Assembly: GCF_023898315.1 (NCBI RefSeq) | Contig: NC_064618.1 | Coordinates: forward strand, 185,619,548 to 185,683,547 | Source: Schistocerca nitens | Taxonomy: Eukaryota; Arthropoda; Insecta; Orthoptera; Acrididae | Direction: 5' to 3' | Length of the DNA: 64,000 nucleotides | Shown: positions 45,691-57,019 of the stretch, piece after piece | How the letters are laid out: each line of letters starts with the position of its first letter | How positions within the stretch are numbered: the stretch's first letter is position 1 | Notes under the pieces: model-generated | What the model was told of the DNA's origin: nothing | Seen by the model: only the letters and a program-made list of their open reading frames with translations | Databases searched by the model: none | Made by a program: the position numbers and the translations under genes

Positions 45691-46429
45691 AGAATAATAC
45701 AGTGATACACAACTGAAATGTATTCTTATAATTTGTGTTGCAAATACTCCTTAATATATATAGTCTAATTATTGCTATAAAGACTTTTCCAGCAGTCCTC
45801 AAGACATGGTAGTACCAAAAATTAAATAAAACTATCCTCTGAGATCAAATGTATTTTGGGATCATTTCAGTTCTGATGTAACTTCTCATTTATAATTATG
45901 CAATCGTATCAAGCTGGTGGTGACAGCAACGTACATTATTATGAGCGAGGACGCAATTTGGGGAAAGTTACCGCTATGTGAGGTAACATAATGCAACACG
46001 ATTTTTGGTATTTGCCTATTTTTCTCTGTTCTTGAATTTCATTTGAGTCTCGTTTCAGATATCTCACAAGTTTATTTCTATTACGAACAGCATTTTCACA
46101 AATCAAGTAAAGTCGTTTTTCAATTTAAAGCCAAGTTCCACAGTAAGAAATTTTATTGTAAGTAAAGGAACATTTATTTTAAATGGTGGAGTAGATTGGC
46201 ACACTTGTCACACCCGTCTAGCTGTTTGGCAGGAAATTGTATAGTTCATTGTTGGCATGTTACAGGGTTCTGATGTATTTGTGCTGTTAAATGTACTTTT
46301 GCCGTTTCTTCAAGTGAGTTCCCACAAGTGTCTGAATAACCTAAACGTATTCTATGTCTAGTAGCTACGCAAATGTTAAACAAAGACAGTTGTAATGAAA
46401 TCTGTGCACTACATATATGATCGTATAAG
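45691..46429. other. No gene recognised
   Basis: AT-rich, nothing assignable. Confidence 0.4.
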
Positions 46430-47241
46430 CTGCAGTGATCAAGAAAAAAGCTGGGCATCATACAAGGTATGCTTTACATCCAGTACACCATAAGGGGCCG
46501 TATGACAATCTCAAAATTGTGTTCAAATATGTGAACAATGAGAACCATACATGGACAATGTATAAGGATTTGATAGCCATTTGTCAAAAATTCAGCTACA
46601 GTCCAAAAAAAAAAAAAAAAAAAGAAAAGAAACTTCCAATCCCCGATTCACAGACTGCAATAAATTAAACAACTGTCAAACCAAGCAAGACACTGTTACC
46701 TTCTTTTCACATCAAGCTAGGATTAATGAAAGAGCTTACGAAAACACTTCTAAAAGATGTTGAATCTTCCTCTACTTGATAACAAGGTTTCCAAGAGACC
46801 CTTATAAGTAACAAAGGAGCAGATGATTTGAGGACTGCAGATCATAGATTTAACGAAACACAATTTCAAGGTTCAATAAATCCAGTGGTAAATAGGGCAT
46901 GGATTTCGTTTAAAGAAGTAGTGGACAACTTTTGGGTAACAACATACATCCAAATTATAAAATAATTGTCCAAACAATGTTGCAGAGTTTCATGACTAGG
47001 ATGTAACATGAGTGTGAAATATCGTTTTCTACATTCAGATTCTGAGTGCCCCACTGCAAACCTTGCCAATATCAGTGAAGAATATGGAGAATGGTTCCAC
47101 CAGGACATCAAAGATATGGAAAAGAGATACCAGGCAAGATGGAATGCAAACATTATGCATGACTATTGTTTTATGAGAAACAGAAATGGCACTGGTGGAG
47201 AGGGGCCATCAAAGAGAAGTCTCGGTCCACATCATAAATAA
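46430..47241 (+). pseudogene. Arthropod repeat-associated ORF (unclassified), decayed
   Basis: The clearest part is MSVKYRFLHSDSECPTANL then EEYGEWFHQDIKDMEKRYQA and RWNANIMHDYCFM (about 47008-47175). I recall a high-copy arthropod protein with a FHQDI...MEKRYQGKW signature that appears in genomes as an uncharacterised repeat ORF; I cannot name its superfamily. Upstream, frames read GADDLRTADHRFNETQFQG and WISFKEVVDNF, matching the expected order, with stops between. A 19-base A-run (46605-46623) may mark a retroposed insertion. Confidence 0.55.
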
Positions 47242-47720
47242 CTTTGGCCTGTGAAATTAGCGAAGGGAAATTAAATGATCGTAAATGTGTTTTCTTTATG
47301 TAATTATCATTAGTATTGCAAGTGAACAAAATGGAGTGTCTACTCTGAAAATGTGTAATGATTCTGCGACATATTACAAAAAATAAGTTATTTATAATGA
47401 AATAAAAGAATTCTCGTTTCAAGAAAAGTTTTGATATTAGCCAATATTTGAGACGTGATATGTACAAAAATTCCACGCGATACATAAATACCGAAGTCAG
47501 ATTTGAAATCAGAACGAAAAATACTTTAAATATCATATTACATGGTAAAACATCGTTTCGGAAGTTTTAAAATTCACATTAGTAACAACTGGATGCTTCG
47601 AATACCAGACGATAGGAACATAACACATCTCTAGACGAACCTCAGCTTATGTTAGTAAATGAGACCTACTTTTTTGAAGGACTGGACAGTACGCGGTTTA
47701 CCTGATGATTAAAGCTCTGC
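47242..47720. other. No gene recognised
   Basis: AT-rich. A minus frame at 47171-47536 is hydrophobic and low-complexity, without a recognisable domain. Confidence 0.35.
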
Positions 47721-47890
47721 ACTTGAATTGAGATTAAGACTCAAAGAAATTAAAGACATTAGCTGTCAGTGTGCACTGATTTATATCACTGGAGACAGTT
47801 GAAAATTTGTGCTGGTCTGGAATTCGAACATGCGTCTCTTGCTTACTGGTAGATCCATTGTCCACTACGCCCTCTGGACACAGCATTCAC
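47721..47890 (-). mobile_element. tRNA-derived SINE, type D
   Basis: Minus strand: GAGGGCGTAGTGGACAATGG (A-box region), GTAAGCAAGAGACGCATG, degenerate B box GTTCGAATTCC, then CACAAATTTTCAACTG, and AGCTAATGTCTTTAATTTC at the 3' end near 47740. Confidence 0.65.
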
Positions 47891-48289
47891 AGCACCTGCA
47901 TGGACTACCCTCACGTCTCCCGTCATACCGTAATTTTTAACTTATACCACTTACTGTTGATGCAGTGCCCCTGCACATTAGCCTCATTACTCTTAGCATC
48001 TTGCCAATTCCCGTTCGAGCTTGGTGTCCATCTGCACAGAAGAGATGATTGGCTTTCTTTGCTGCAATTATGTGTATGTGGTGTCATTTCTTCCAGACCT
48101 GAGTGAAAGAAACTGAGATTAATGACAGTGTCAGACCTCTTCAGTTACTACCAATGTTCGTCCATCGTGGACAGGGGACACAAACTGGTTAAGTAATTGT
48201 CGAATCAATGAAATTCTCCTACAGCCACGTAACTAGGATGTTATTTTTTTTAAATGCTACTAAGTCTTCAAGTGTTTTTTATTCCAGTC
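47891..48289. other. No gene recognised
   Basis: A plus frame from 47807 to 48106 overlaps the SINE and has no domain. Confidence 0.35.
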
Positions 48290-48375
48290 TTTGATCACAA
48301 TATCAATTCTATTGGCGATGACCGGTTTCAGTCAGTAATGACCATCCACATGCACACTTTCAGTGTTCGAACTGT
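48290..48375 (-). ncRNA. Hammerhead-ribozyme-like motif, degenerate
   Basis: On the minus strand GAAACCGGTC (48320-48329) fits the GAAA / ultra-short stem III / GUC cleavage-site part of a minimal type I hammerhead (A-U and C-G pairs closing a 2-base loop). A stem II candidate TGGTC...GACT precedes it. The third conserved box should read CTGANGA but is ATGTGGA here, so the copy is unlikely to cleave. Such motifs are known in Penelope-like elements. No Penelope frame adjoins this copy. Confidence 0.35.
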
Positions 48376-48599
48376 GAGATCATTGGTGCACTCTAATATG
48401 TCCATTTCTACAGTTCCGATCCTCTTATGAATCTTCTCCTCAATCGTCCTGGGCTTCGAACTGTTTATGGCAATTGGCTTAGTAATGGATTTATAAGCAT
48501 ATTAAATGTCGTTTTTAATCAGATTTTTGTGGACCACAAAATTAAGTTCACTATTTTGACATCACTCTCCTTCCTGAAATGAATCTGCTTTAAAAACAT

Positions 48600-49620
48600 C
48601 TTCACACATTCCATGTTTACTAATTATACTCCTAACGTATTTACAACTTCCACAATAATCGTTGTTTACGTTGTCAACTATTTCACCGTATACCGACTGC
48701 GTTCCTGTAATTACTTACTCTGTCTTCTTGACGTTCACTTTCAGTCCCTATTAGCTATATTCTTCTATAAATTTTCTCATCATGTAGGAGAAATCTTCTT
48801 CATCTCTCATACCCACTACCAGGTCACCTGCGATTAAAAGGTTATACACACTGTGCTCTTCTACGAGAATTCCCATTCAGCTGCACAGGTTTTTCCAGTT
48901 CTGCAAGGCGATTTGTAGATACATGTTAAATAATGTTGGTGATAAATAACAGCATCGTTTCAATTCCTTACTTATTTTAAAAGATTTAGATGTGATAGAT
49001 CACACCCTTATTCTTCCATACATATCTTTATGCGTGTTACATATACTTTTCACATATGACGGGTCAATGCCTTACACTTCAATTCGCTCGAATAGCTTGG
49101 TTATTGCGGAGTCGTCATATACTTTTTCGAGATACATGAACACTAAATATGTTTATAAATTCCTTTAAGACGATTTTTTGTATCAACTGGCATGGGGGGA
49201 ATGTAGTGTATTATACACTACTGGCCTGCTCTAAATTTACTCTGTCCTCCGATGTCTACAATTTCAGCTTAGATTCTGTTTCTCAGAATCCAACCATATA
49301 ACCTTTCCGAGTTCGTTACACTGGTACCTCCACAAATTTTTATAGTACTGTCTGTTTTCCTTTTTGTAAATGCAACTTATTACAGAAACATTAAAATCCT
49401 CTGTTAGCTCTACACTTTTCTTCATTAATTTATTAAGGAATCATGAAATATTTGATCCATTTTCCATTCACACCAGCGACATACCGCTCTGTCCTGTGGA
49501 ATTTTTATGTTTCACTCATTTTACAGTATTTTTACTTCATTCTGCGTCCCTAGTTCCACATTCACAATATCTGCACCTTTCAGCTGATATGCTGTCTGTA
49601 GTAACTTCTTACTTCTAGAC
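48600..49620 (-). pseudogene. LINE reverse transcriptase remnant (RTE-like)
   Basis: Minus-strand pieces: VFMYLEKVYDDSAITKLFE (about 49080-49135), CYLSPTLFNMYLQIALQNW (about 48895-48955, the RT box before the active site), LIAGDLVVGMRDEEDFSYMM (about 48780-48840, active-site box with Gly for Ala and one Asp lost), and GLKVNVKKTE (about 48735). Frequent stops; no target duplication found. Confidence 0.65.
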
Positions 49621-50398
49621 CAATGTTTTAGGTACTTCCTCTCCCCAATTCCTATCGTGTTACCTGTAGATCTGTTGATCTCCCATCACCGAATTCATTT
49701 CAGTCATTTACTTCTCTAAACATGTCCTGGTCTTTGCTCCTACGTCAGCAACTATACTGACTTTTCAACTCTGCTACTGTTACAAGACACTTTACACAAC
49801 TTCCTCTAATTCCCACCAAAACATGACGATCGTTAACACTACGCGTTGCAGTATGTTGTAGCATAGCAACTGGCACAGAACTATCACATAAGGAGAATGA
49901 AGATGGAAACCACTATCATAATTTTATCCACATGCTTATTGATAACTACATTCTCTGTCAATTTTCTTCACTGATAGTTGGCTTTAGTTAGATCACAGGG
50001 TAATATTTTGAAACGAAAGTGACGCACATAAGAAAGCTTGTCTCATAGATACAAAATATGTGCAGTTACGCTCAATTACGGACGTCCTTTTAAATAGTGA
50101 TCAATTTATTTGGCCTACCCAGACCTAAACAGTATTTTGAATTAGATGTTGTGATTATAAATATTGCCCGTAAATGTGGTATTAGCAATCATGAACAATT
50201 AATGGTTAAATCCATCAGCTGAAGGATTGTAAAGAAGTTGCAGTTTCTTTTATTTCTCTAATTGTTTATAACTGTCTGTAGCTATACTGACATTATTTAC
50301 CCTTAAAATTTATTAATAAAAAACTTATTCATGAGGGGAAAAATGGATCGAAAACCGTACCATCATAAACCATAACTAGAAAATAATCACATGCCGAC
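49621..50398. other. No gene recognised
   Basis: AT-rich, nothing assignable. Confidence 0.4.
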
Positions 50399-50424
50399 TC
50401 TACATCTACATCTACATCTACATA
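50399..50424. repeat. (CTACAT)n LINE 3' tail
   Basis: About four hexamer units at the 3' terminus of the minus-strand LINE, as expected where the element ends in a short tandem repeat instead of poly(A). Confidence 0.8.
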
Positions 50425-50710
50425 CATACTCCGCAATCCACCATACGGTGCGTGGCGGATGGTACCTCCTACCACAACTAACATCTTCTCTCCATGTTCC
50501 ACTCCCAAACAGAACGAGGGAAAAATGACTGCCTATATGCCTCTGTACGAGTCCTAATCTCTCTTATCTTATCTTTGTGGTCTTTCCACGAAATGTAAGT
50601 TGGCGGCAGGAAATTGTACTGCAGTCAGCCTCAAATGCTGGTTCCCTAAATTTCCTCAGTAGCGATTCACGAAAAGAACGCCTTCTTTCCTCTAGAGACT
50701 CCCACCCGAG

Positions 50711-52960
50711 TTACTGAAGCATTTCAGTAACACGCGCGTGATTATGAAACCTACCAGTAACAAATCTAGCAGCCCGCATCTGAATTGCTTCTATGTCCTC
50801 CCTCAATCCGACCTGATAGGGATCCCACACGCTCGAGCAGTACTCAAGAATAGGTCGTATTAGTGTTTTATAAGCGGTCTCCTTTACGGATGAACCACAT
50901 GTTCCCAAAATTCTACCAATGAACCGAAGACGACTATCCGCCTTCCCCACAACTGCCATTACATGCTTGTCCCACTTCACATCGCTCTGCAATGTTACGC
51001 CCAAATATTTAATCGACGTGACTATATCAAGCGCTACACTACTAATGGAGTATTCAAACATTACAGGATTTTTTTCCTGTTCATCTGCATTAATTTACAT
51101 TTATCTATATTTAGAGTTAGCTGCCATTCTTTACACCAATCACAAATCCTGTCCAAGTCATCTTGTATCCTCCTACAGTCACTCAACGGCGACACCTTCC
51201 CGTACACCATAGCATCATCAGCAAACAGCCGCACATTGCTATCCACCCTATCCAAAAGATCATTTATGTAGATAGAAAACAACAGTGGACCTACCACACT
51301 TCCCTGGGGCACTCCTGATGATACTCTCGCCTACGATGAACACTCACCGTCTAGGACAACGTGCTGGGTTCTATTACTTAAGAAGTCTTCGAGCCACTCA
51401 CATACTTGGGAACCAATCCCATATGCTATTAGCTTAGTTATGAGTGTGCAGTGGGGCACCGAGTCAAACGCTTTCCGGAAGTCAAGGAATATGGCATCCG
51501 TCTGATACCCTTCATCCATGTTTCGCAAGATATCATGTGAAAAAGTGGCGAGTTTTGTTTCGCAGGAGCGATGCTTTCTAAAGCCGTGCTGATGCATGGA
51601 CAGCAACTTCTCTGTCTCAAGGAAATTCATTATATTCGAACTGACAATATGTTCAAGAATCATGCAACAAACCGATGTTAATGATATTGTTCTGTAATTT
51701 TGAGGATCCGTCCTTCTACCCTTCTTATATACAGGCGTCACCTGCGCTTTTTTCCAGTCGCTCAGGACTTTAAGTTGGGCAAGAGATTCGCGATAAATGC
51801 AAGCTAAGAAAGGAACCAATGCAGTAGAGTACTCTCTGTAAAACCGAATTGGAATCACATCAGGACCTGGCGATTTATTTATTTTCGACCCATTCAGCTG
51901 CTTCACAATCCCAGGGATGTCTATCACTATGTCCTCCATACGGGAATCTGTACGAGACTCAAACGGCGGTATGTTTGTACGATCCTCCTGCGTGAAAGGT
52001 TTCTCAAATGCTAAATTTAAAATTCCCGCTTTCGTTTTGCTGTCTTACGTTGCCAGTCCAGACTGATCAGTGAGTGACTGGATGGAAGCCTTCGACCAGC
52101 TTACTGATTTTACGTAACACCAGAATTTCCTTGGGTTTTCAGCAAGATCTTTTGTTAAGGTATGACGGTGGTAGTGGTTGAATGCTTCGAGCATCGCTCT
52201 TTTTACAGCAGCACGAATCTATACTAACTTTTGCCTGTCCTCATTCTCCCGACCTTTCTTGTACCGCGAGTGCAACTGCCTTTGTTTCCTGAGCATTCTC
52301 CGAATTGCGCTGTTAAAGCACGGTGTGTCCTTTCCGTCCGTAGCCCTCTTTTTCGGCACATACTTGTCCAATACGTGATTTACAATGTGTTTAAAATTTG
52401 CATACAATTCTTCCACGTCCATCGTATCGGAAGTAAATGAAGTCGATTCATTTACTAAGTGGGATGCTACTAACTGTTTATCTGCTCTTTCTAGTAAGAA
52501 TACTCTCCTAGCCTTCTTGACCTACTTTTAACTTTCGTAACCATAGTCGTAATGACAACATCATGATCAATAATCCCTGTCACAACACTGACAACGTCGA
52601 TGAGGTCTAGTCTGTTCGGGGCTACCAGACCTAAAATATTTCCATTACGCGTTGGCTGTCGATTTTGCTGCTCAAGGCAGTTTTCGGATAATGTGTTCAA
52701 AAGTAATTCACACGACGGCTTGTCTGTACCACCTGTAATGAATCCATAGATATCCCAGTCTGTACTAGGTAAGTTGAAGTCGCCTCCGACTGATATAGCA
52801 TGATCCGGGTACTTCTGCGATACAGAATGTAGACTCCCTTTGAGTGATTGTAGAACTGTCACGGCGGAACCTGGTGGCCGCTAATAACACCCCACAATTA
52901 ACTTTATTTCCCCTATCCCTGTGACACGTGTCCAGATAACTTCACAATCACAATTTACTT
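50711..52960 (-). pseudogene. CR1/Jockey-group ORF2 (endonuclease-RT), few lesions
   Basis: Endonuclease: GGDFNLPSTDWD (about 52760), NRLDLIDVV and DHDVV (about 52540-52610). RT: SPGPDVIPIRFYREYSTALV (about 51810-51870), ISLTSVCCMILEHIVSSNIM, HGFRKHRSCETKL, DAIFLDFRKAFDSVP (about 51470-51510), PQGSVVGPLLFSIYINDL (about 51260-51310), active site LFADDAMVYGKV (about 51200), IKYLGVTLQSDVKWD (about 50970-51010), ending MRAARFVTG...VTEMLQ. Lesions: frame change between endonuclease and RT, a TAG near 51331, and a frame change near 51062. The YADD-type box is intact. Confidence 0.85.
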
Positions 52961-53040
52961 CGACCTCAGTAGACACAATATTTTTGGCAAGTGAATAACT
53001 ATTAGTAATAATCCTCAACTCATTAATATTCTTGGGTGTT

Positions 53041-53716
53041 CATTGCTGACTTTGACTTATTTGGATAATTACTAGTGAGTTTGAGTACCAAGGGAAGATC
53101 AGCTTGTTGGTGGCATTGAGCAAGCTTTCAAACTACTCAGAAGGAAAACATTTGGCAACTGACGAACATAGGGCACTGTATCACGCTCTCATTAGCATTT
53201 CCTTTAGTAGTCTCAGCCCATGGCATTCATCTTGAGCAAATTTCCAGCTTATGCCCAAATATCTTAAATCAAGCCATGTTGCAAACTGTTCCACTAAGAA
53301 TGTTGATGACGTCCCGTTTCTCCCCTGGAATATCTGTCAGTTCTTGTTTTCCATCGTATTAATTACATTATTCATCAGATACTGTAACTATCCTTGTTGA
53401 GCGTTACTATATTCTTTTAATCGATAACCGATGTTTGTTTCATACATACAGTAACAAAATACTCTTAAAAATTTCTAACTTGTGTCTAGAGTTCTTGTTT
53501 GCCATCGTTTCTTCCCACCTATCTACCGTCATCTAATAACAACTCTTACGTCCTCCGATCAACTACAGTAACGCTCTTGGCTGCACAAGATATCAGCGAA
53601 GAAGTGCGTCGTTGAACTGTGTGAATGACATCTCTTTTTCTAGACGTGTTATATCCCCTCTACAACTAACCACTGTTAATTAAAAGAAGTACAGGAAATT
53701 GTTTCTAAAGATATAA
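53041..53716. other. No gene recognised
   Basis: Contains an acceptor-like pyrimidine tract just to its right (53726-53752). Otherwise nothing assignable. Confidence 0.4.
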
Positions 53717-54271
53717 AAAGTCAATTATTTTTCTGTAATACTGATTGTACAGCAAAGGTTGAATTTCTGGGCATATATCACTCTTCAAGACCGAAAAGAT
53801 AATCATCTGCAAGAATTAACCAGTAGGAAACATTTCTGTAACCTCTGGACAACACCAGATTTTAATTTAAGATTGTTAGATGTTTTTAAAGCGACATACG
53901 CTACGATAGCAGACAATAATTTGGAAAACTACGGAGAAACCAAGATTACACTAGCCGACATTATTTACATGTCTTCTTCCCAACTTATAATTTTTGTTAC
54001 CCACCCAGGAGCTAAAAAGGAGTACTTTTGTGCAATAAAGATCGAACGCGCTGTGCGTCTCGAAGGGTGCGACGTTTCAGTGCTTATGTACTCCCTGGAT
54101 GATGGATGCCATATAGCTACAGGACCACATGTGCGTCGTTATCAGTACCAGACATCCAGACATCTATCACTAATATGCTGCTACTTCAGAGATATTAGTA
54201 TGTGGTCCTTTCCCGTAAATCCTGATTGTGGCACAATATACTTTCGGTCATCGGCTAACAAGAATCTATGA
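53717..54271 (+). CDS. Unidentified open frame, possible exon
   Basis: I do not recognise this protein. The frame is open from 53717 to the TGA at 54269-54271; 170 residues follow a TTG at 53759 and the first ATG comes later, so if real it is probably an internal or 3' exon. TTTTTCTGTAATACTGATTGTACAG (53728-53752) ends in an AG after a moderately pyrimidine-rich stretch and could be a splice acceptor. The product has mixed composition without low complexity (for example LENYGETKITLADIIYMSSS, then CDVSVLMYSLDDGCHIATGP) and nine Cys. A second plus frame starts at 54268, overlapping the stop, and ends in a hydrophobic segment (LLVVVSLYATVYTLF). It could be host, viral-derived or chance. Confidence 0.3.
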   Translation, partial: KVNYFSVILIVQQRLNFWAYITLQDRKDNHLQELTSRKHFCNLWTTPDFNLRLLDVFKATYATIADNNLENYGETKITLADIIYMSSSQLIIFVTHPGAKKEYFCAIKIERAVRLEGCDVSVLMYSLDDGCHIATGPHVRRYQYQTSRHLSLICCYFRDISMWSFPVNPDCGTIYFRSSANKNL

Positions 54272-54579
54272 ACGATTCGCTCTTCTGCGGATACAGAAGC
54301 CAACGCCAGCCCATTATGCCACACAACCGAACCTTTCAGCTAATGAGAATGCGTTTCCTGAAAAATAAATCTTACCAGATTTATGTACATTTGCTAATGA
54401 AATTAAAGGAAATTCTGCGTTTTGGGACACTGTTAGTTGTAGTTAGCCTGTATGCTACAGTTTACACTCTTTTCAGTGATTTAGAAAGTCAATCAGGAGT
54501 GCAATAGGCCGCCCTAATATCTCATTCTGTAAAGCACAGCTGAAGCAAAAGAGATCATTCTGTTTTTCTGCGACGGGGC

Positions 54580-55488
54580 TCGCTGATTAAATGTTTGTAT
54601 TTTCGGATACGAATTTTTAGAAAAACATTCGAAGGTCCGCCTCGATCAAGGATCTTTGCGAATTCCTTTTGAGCCGTGGCGAACTGGTGCCAGTCTTATT
54701 TTGTTTATGTATCGTTGAGATCGATAGTGGTTGAGGTAAGCTATCTTTGCTTTGCGTGTGTCTTATCTTGCGGCTTGGCAGGCGAAGCGAGTTGGTTGTT
54801 AGCCTTCGACGGATAAACCTAGAGATCTCGTGACATTCGCTGGGAGACGAGTGTGAACGACTGCCGAACAAGCGTGATGACCGTTACAGTTGTGGTGCGA
54901 AATTGGTTGGGCGTTTTGCCGACATGCGCAGCTTGGAGATAAAGTTCTGTGACTTCGTTGGGACAAAAGTTGAGGGGAATCGGGGAAGCTGTGGAACCCG
55001 CTCACTCGTATTGTGTACCTAATATGGAGTAACTCGTTGTAAATCTTTCTTCATCGACGCACTCAGAGGCCTTAAACTTTATAATAATGGTGAGGCTTCC
55101 AGAGTCGAACCTTAATACGGTGTGGAATAGTTCAGTTGGCCTAGTAAAATGGTGGAAATTATTTGAAAATTTTCTCAGTTTTACTAGTGCTTGTAATCCA
55201 ATCGTTTTATGTTGCCGTTTTTAAAACCTGCTCTCTACTCATACAGCTCTCCATGTATAAGTGAGTCAAAGATTATCCCGAGTAATTCTACGTTTCAGAG
55301 TTATTGGAATGTCTATGTGATTCGGTCAGAAACTTTTGGTTGTGCCAGCGCCTTGGCGGGGAGTGAAATGTCATCCGCGGTCTAGGCCTGGCGGTGTTTA
55401 GGAACCTGGACACTGAGGGAGTTGTTCACAAATCGCCTTCCAAAATTTAGTATTTATCTTCCTTTCCGTCAAGGCGTGTTAAGCTGGT

Positions 55489-55544
<56 letters not shown>

Positions 55545-56130
55545 TAATAGTTAACCTGTTTGTTTATGAAATTGTTTTCTTAAATATAAGGGACTGGATA
55601 CTGGCTAAACCTTAAACTGCATAGCAGCTGCTGAGTTCCTTCGGCAGCTTTTTCTAGTAGTTTTTTATGAACACGTCTGAGCACGTGAACATTTAATTTT
55701 TGAAGATCAGTGTTTCTGTTGTAGTTTTTTTATTTGAGTGGTTCTGTCATATTGTGTAATGGCATCTTAGCTTGGCTCTAGTGTTCAAGTGTTATTAAGT
55801 CACCCTTTACCTGTAATTGTTTTCATTATATCTATTTTGAGGGAAGTCCTATATGGGAGTTAGATGTTCTCAAGTTTGTTAGTACCCCCGTTTTCTTAGT
55901 TTGGAATTATTTATTTAAGTATTGAGGACGTTGTGTTTGTAACTGTATTTGCTTAACTTTACCTAGTGGGTCGCCCACAATTTGTAAATGTCTATTTTTT
56001 AAAGGGGTAATGTCAATAAAGTGTCTTAATTATGAATTGTGACTGCCAACCATAATTCGATCCGGCTTCCTCTTTTCTGGTAATTAAGATATGGTGTGTA
56101 AGTGTGGCTCGATTATGGAATCACGTATCA
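54580..56130 (+). mobile_element. Possible long LTR or element 3' region
   Basis: The block has transcribed-repeat texture and ends with AATGTCAATAAAGTGTC (poly(A) signal AATAAA at about 56013) followed by CGATCCGGCTTCCTCTTTTC and CACGTATCACCCTTTACACA. I recall similar ends in orthopteran LTR elements, but termini and target duplication were not established. An AT microsatellite lies inside. Confidence 0.3.
55491..55542. repeat. (AT)n microsatellite
   Basis: About 26 AT units without interruption. Confidence 0.95.
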
Positions 56131-56869
56131 CCCTTTACACATGAGCTTCGTTGAAATGGGTATTAGACTGCTAAAAAGGGTAACCGAAAGAAAATTGTTT
56201 GCTTATCCTTTAGTTAATATAATAATAGATTTATCTTGTTTTGATAGAAAATATGTAAGCATTCATTAAGTTGATTACTTGATGAAATAAGGTAACCTAC
56301 GAAATGAAATTGTTAAACAATAAGATTGCTCATAGACACATGAACTATTCATATTATTTTACCTTAAGCTAAATGATGTTGGTACAGTGAATCACTCTGC
56401 TAGTAAATAGTATTTTCTGGCCAATCGTAGTTCTGATCAACACACAGATTACTATGGAAATAAAATGAGCTAGAAGTTGTTACTAAAGTGGAACTTAATT
56501 CGAAATAGGTGTTAAAATTTGCTTATTTGTTCTAATTTTTAATTCCCATAATTACATATAATCAATCATTATGACCTACATATCACGTCTGCTTTAAATG
56601 CAGTTAGCAGTGGAAATTCTTTCAGCATGGCATCCTCGAGTGACCCTACACATGTTCCACGCGTGTTAAGCACGTGATCAATAGCGCTATTGACAGAGAA
56701 GACATTCTTGGGTAAGAACCATGTGGCAGTACCGTCACATAGTAATTGAAATTAGCGGCTTAAAGTTCTTCACTGTGCTGGGGGGAAATTCATGGTTAGT
56801 GGCTTCTGGAGTAAGATTCGTGAATTTCTCTTAGCTGAAGCTGGCGTGAAAGGGTGTGGTAACCTACAT
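56131..56869. other. No gene recognised
   Basis: AT-rich, nothing assignable. Confidence 0.4.
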
Positions 56870-57015
56870 TTTTCTGCATTTAGAGCTAGCTGGCATTCGT
56901 CACAATAAGTTCTATCTAAATCGTCATGTATCGTCACTCAACTTATACACCTGATCGTATATCACAGCATCATCAGCAAACAATCGCAGATTGATGCTCA
57001 GCCTATCCGTTAAAA
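56870..57015 (-). pseudogene. CR1/Jockey-group RT fragment
   Basis: Minus frame pieces around FADDAVIYDQVYKLSD correspond to the RT active-site box of the family at 50399-53040. Only about 140 bp remain; the next element begins directly to the right. Confidence 0.6.
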
Positions 57016-57019
57016 CTAT

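Larger units (their letters stand above)
50399..53040 (-). mobile_element. CR1/Jockey-group LINE, 5'-truncated
   Basis: Runs from within the endonuclease domain (right) to a 3' end carrying a hexamer tail, seen on the plus strand as CTACAT repeats at 50399-50424. This is the best copy of a family also at 30685-32200, 56870-57015 and 60926-61625, all on the minus strand. Family name is by RT resemblance only. Confidence 0.8.

Noticed and set aside
54617..55005. Overlapping minus frames of 68-84 codons
   Set aside because: They have no domain, and the region looks like untranslated LTR-type sequence.
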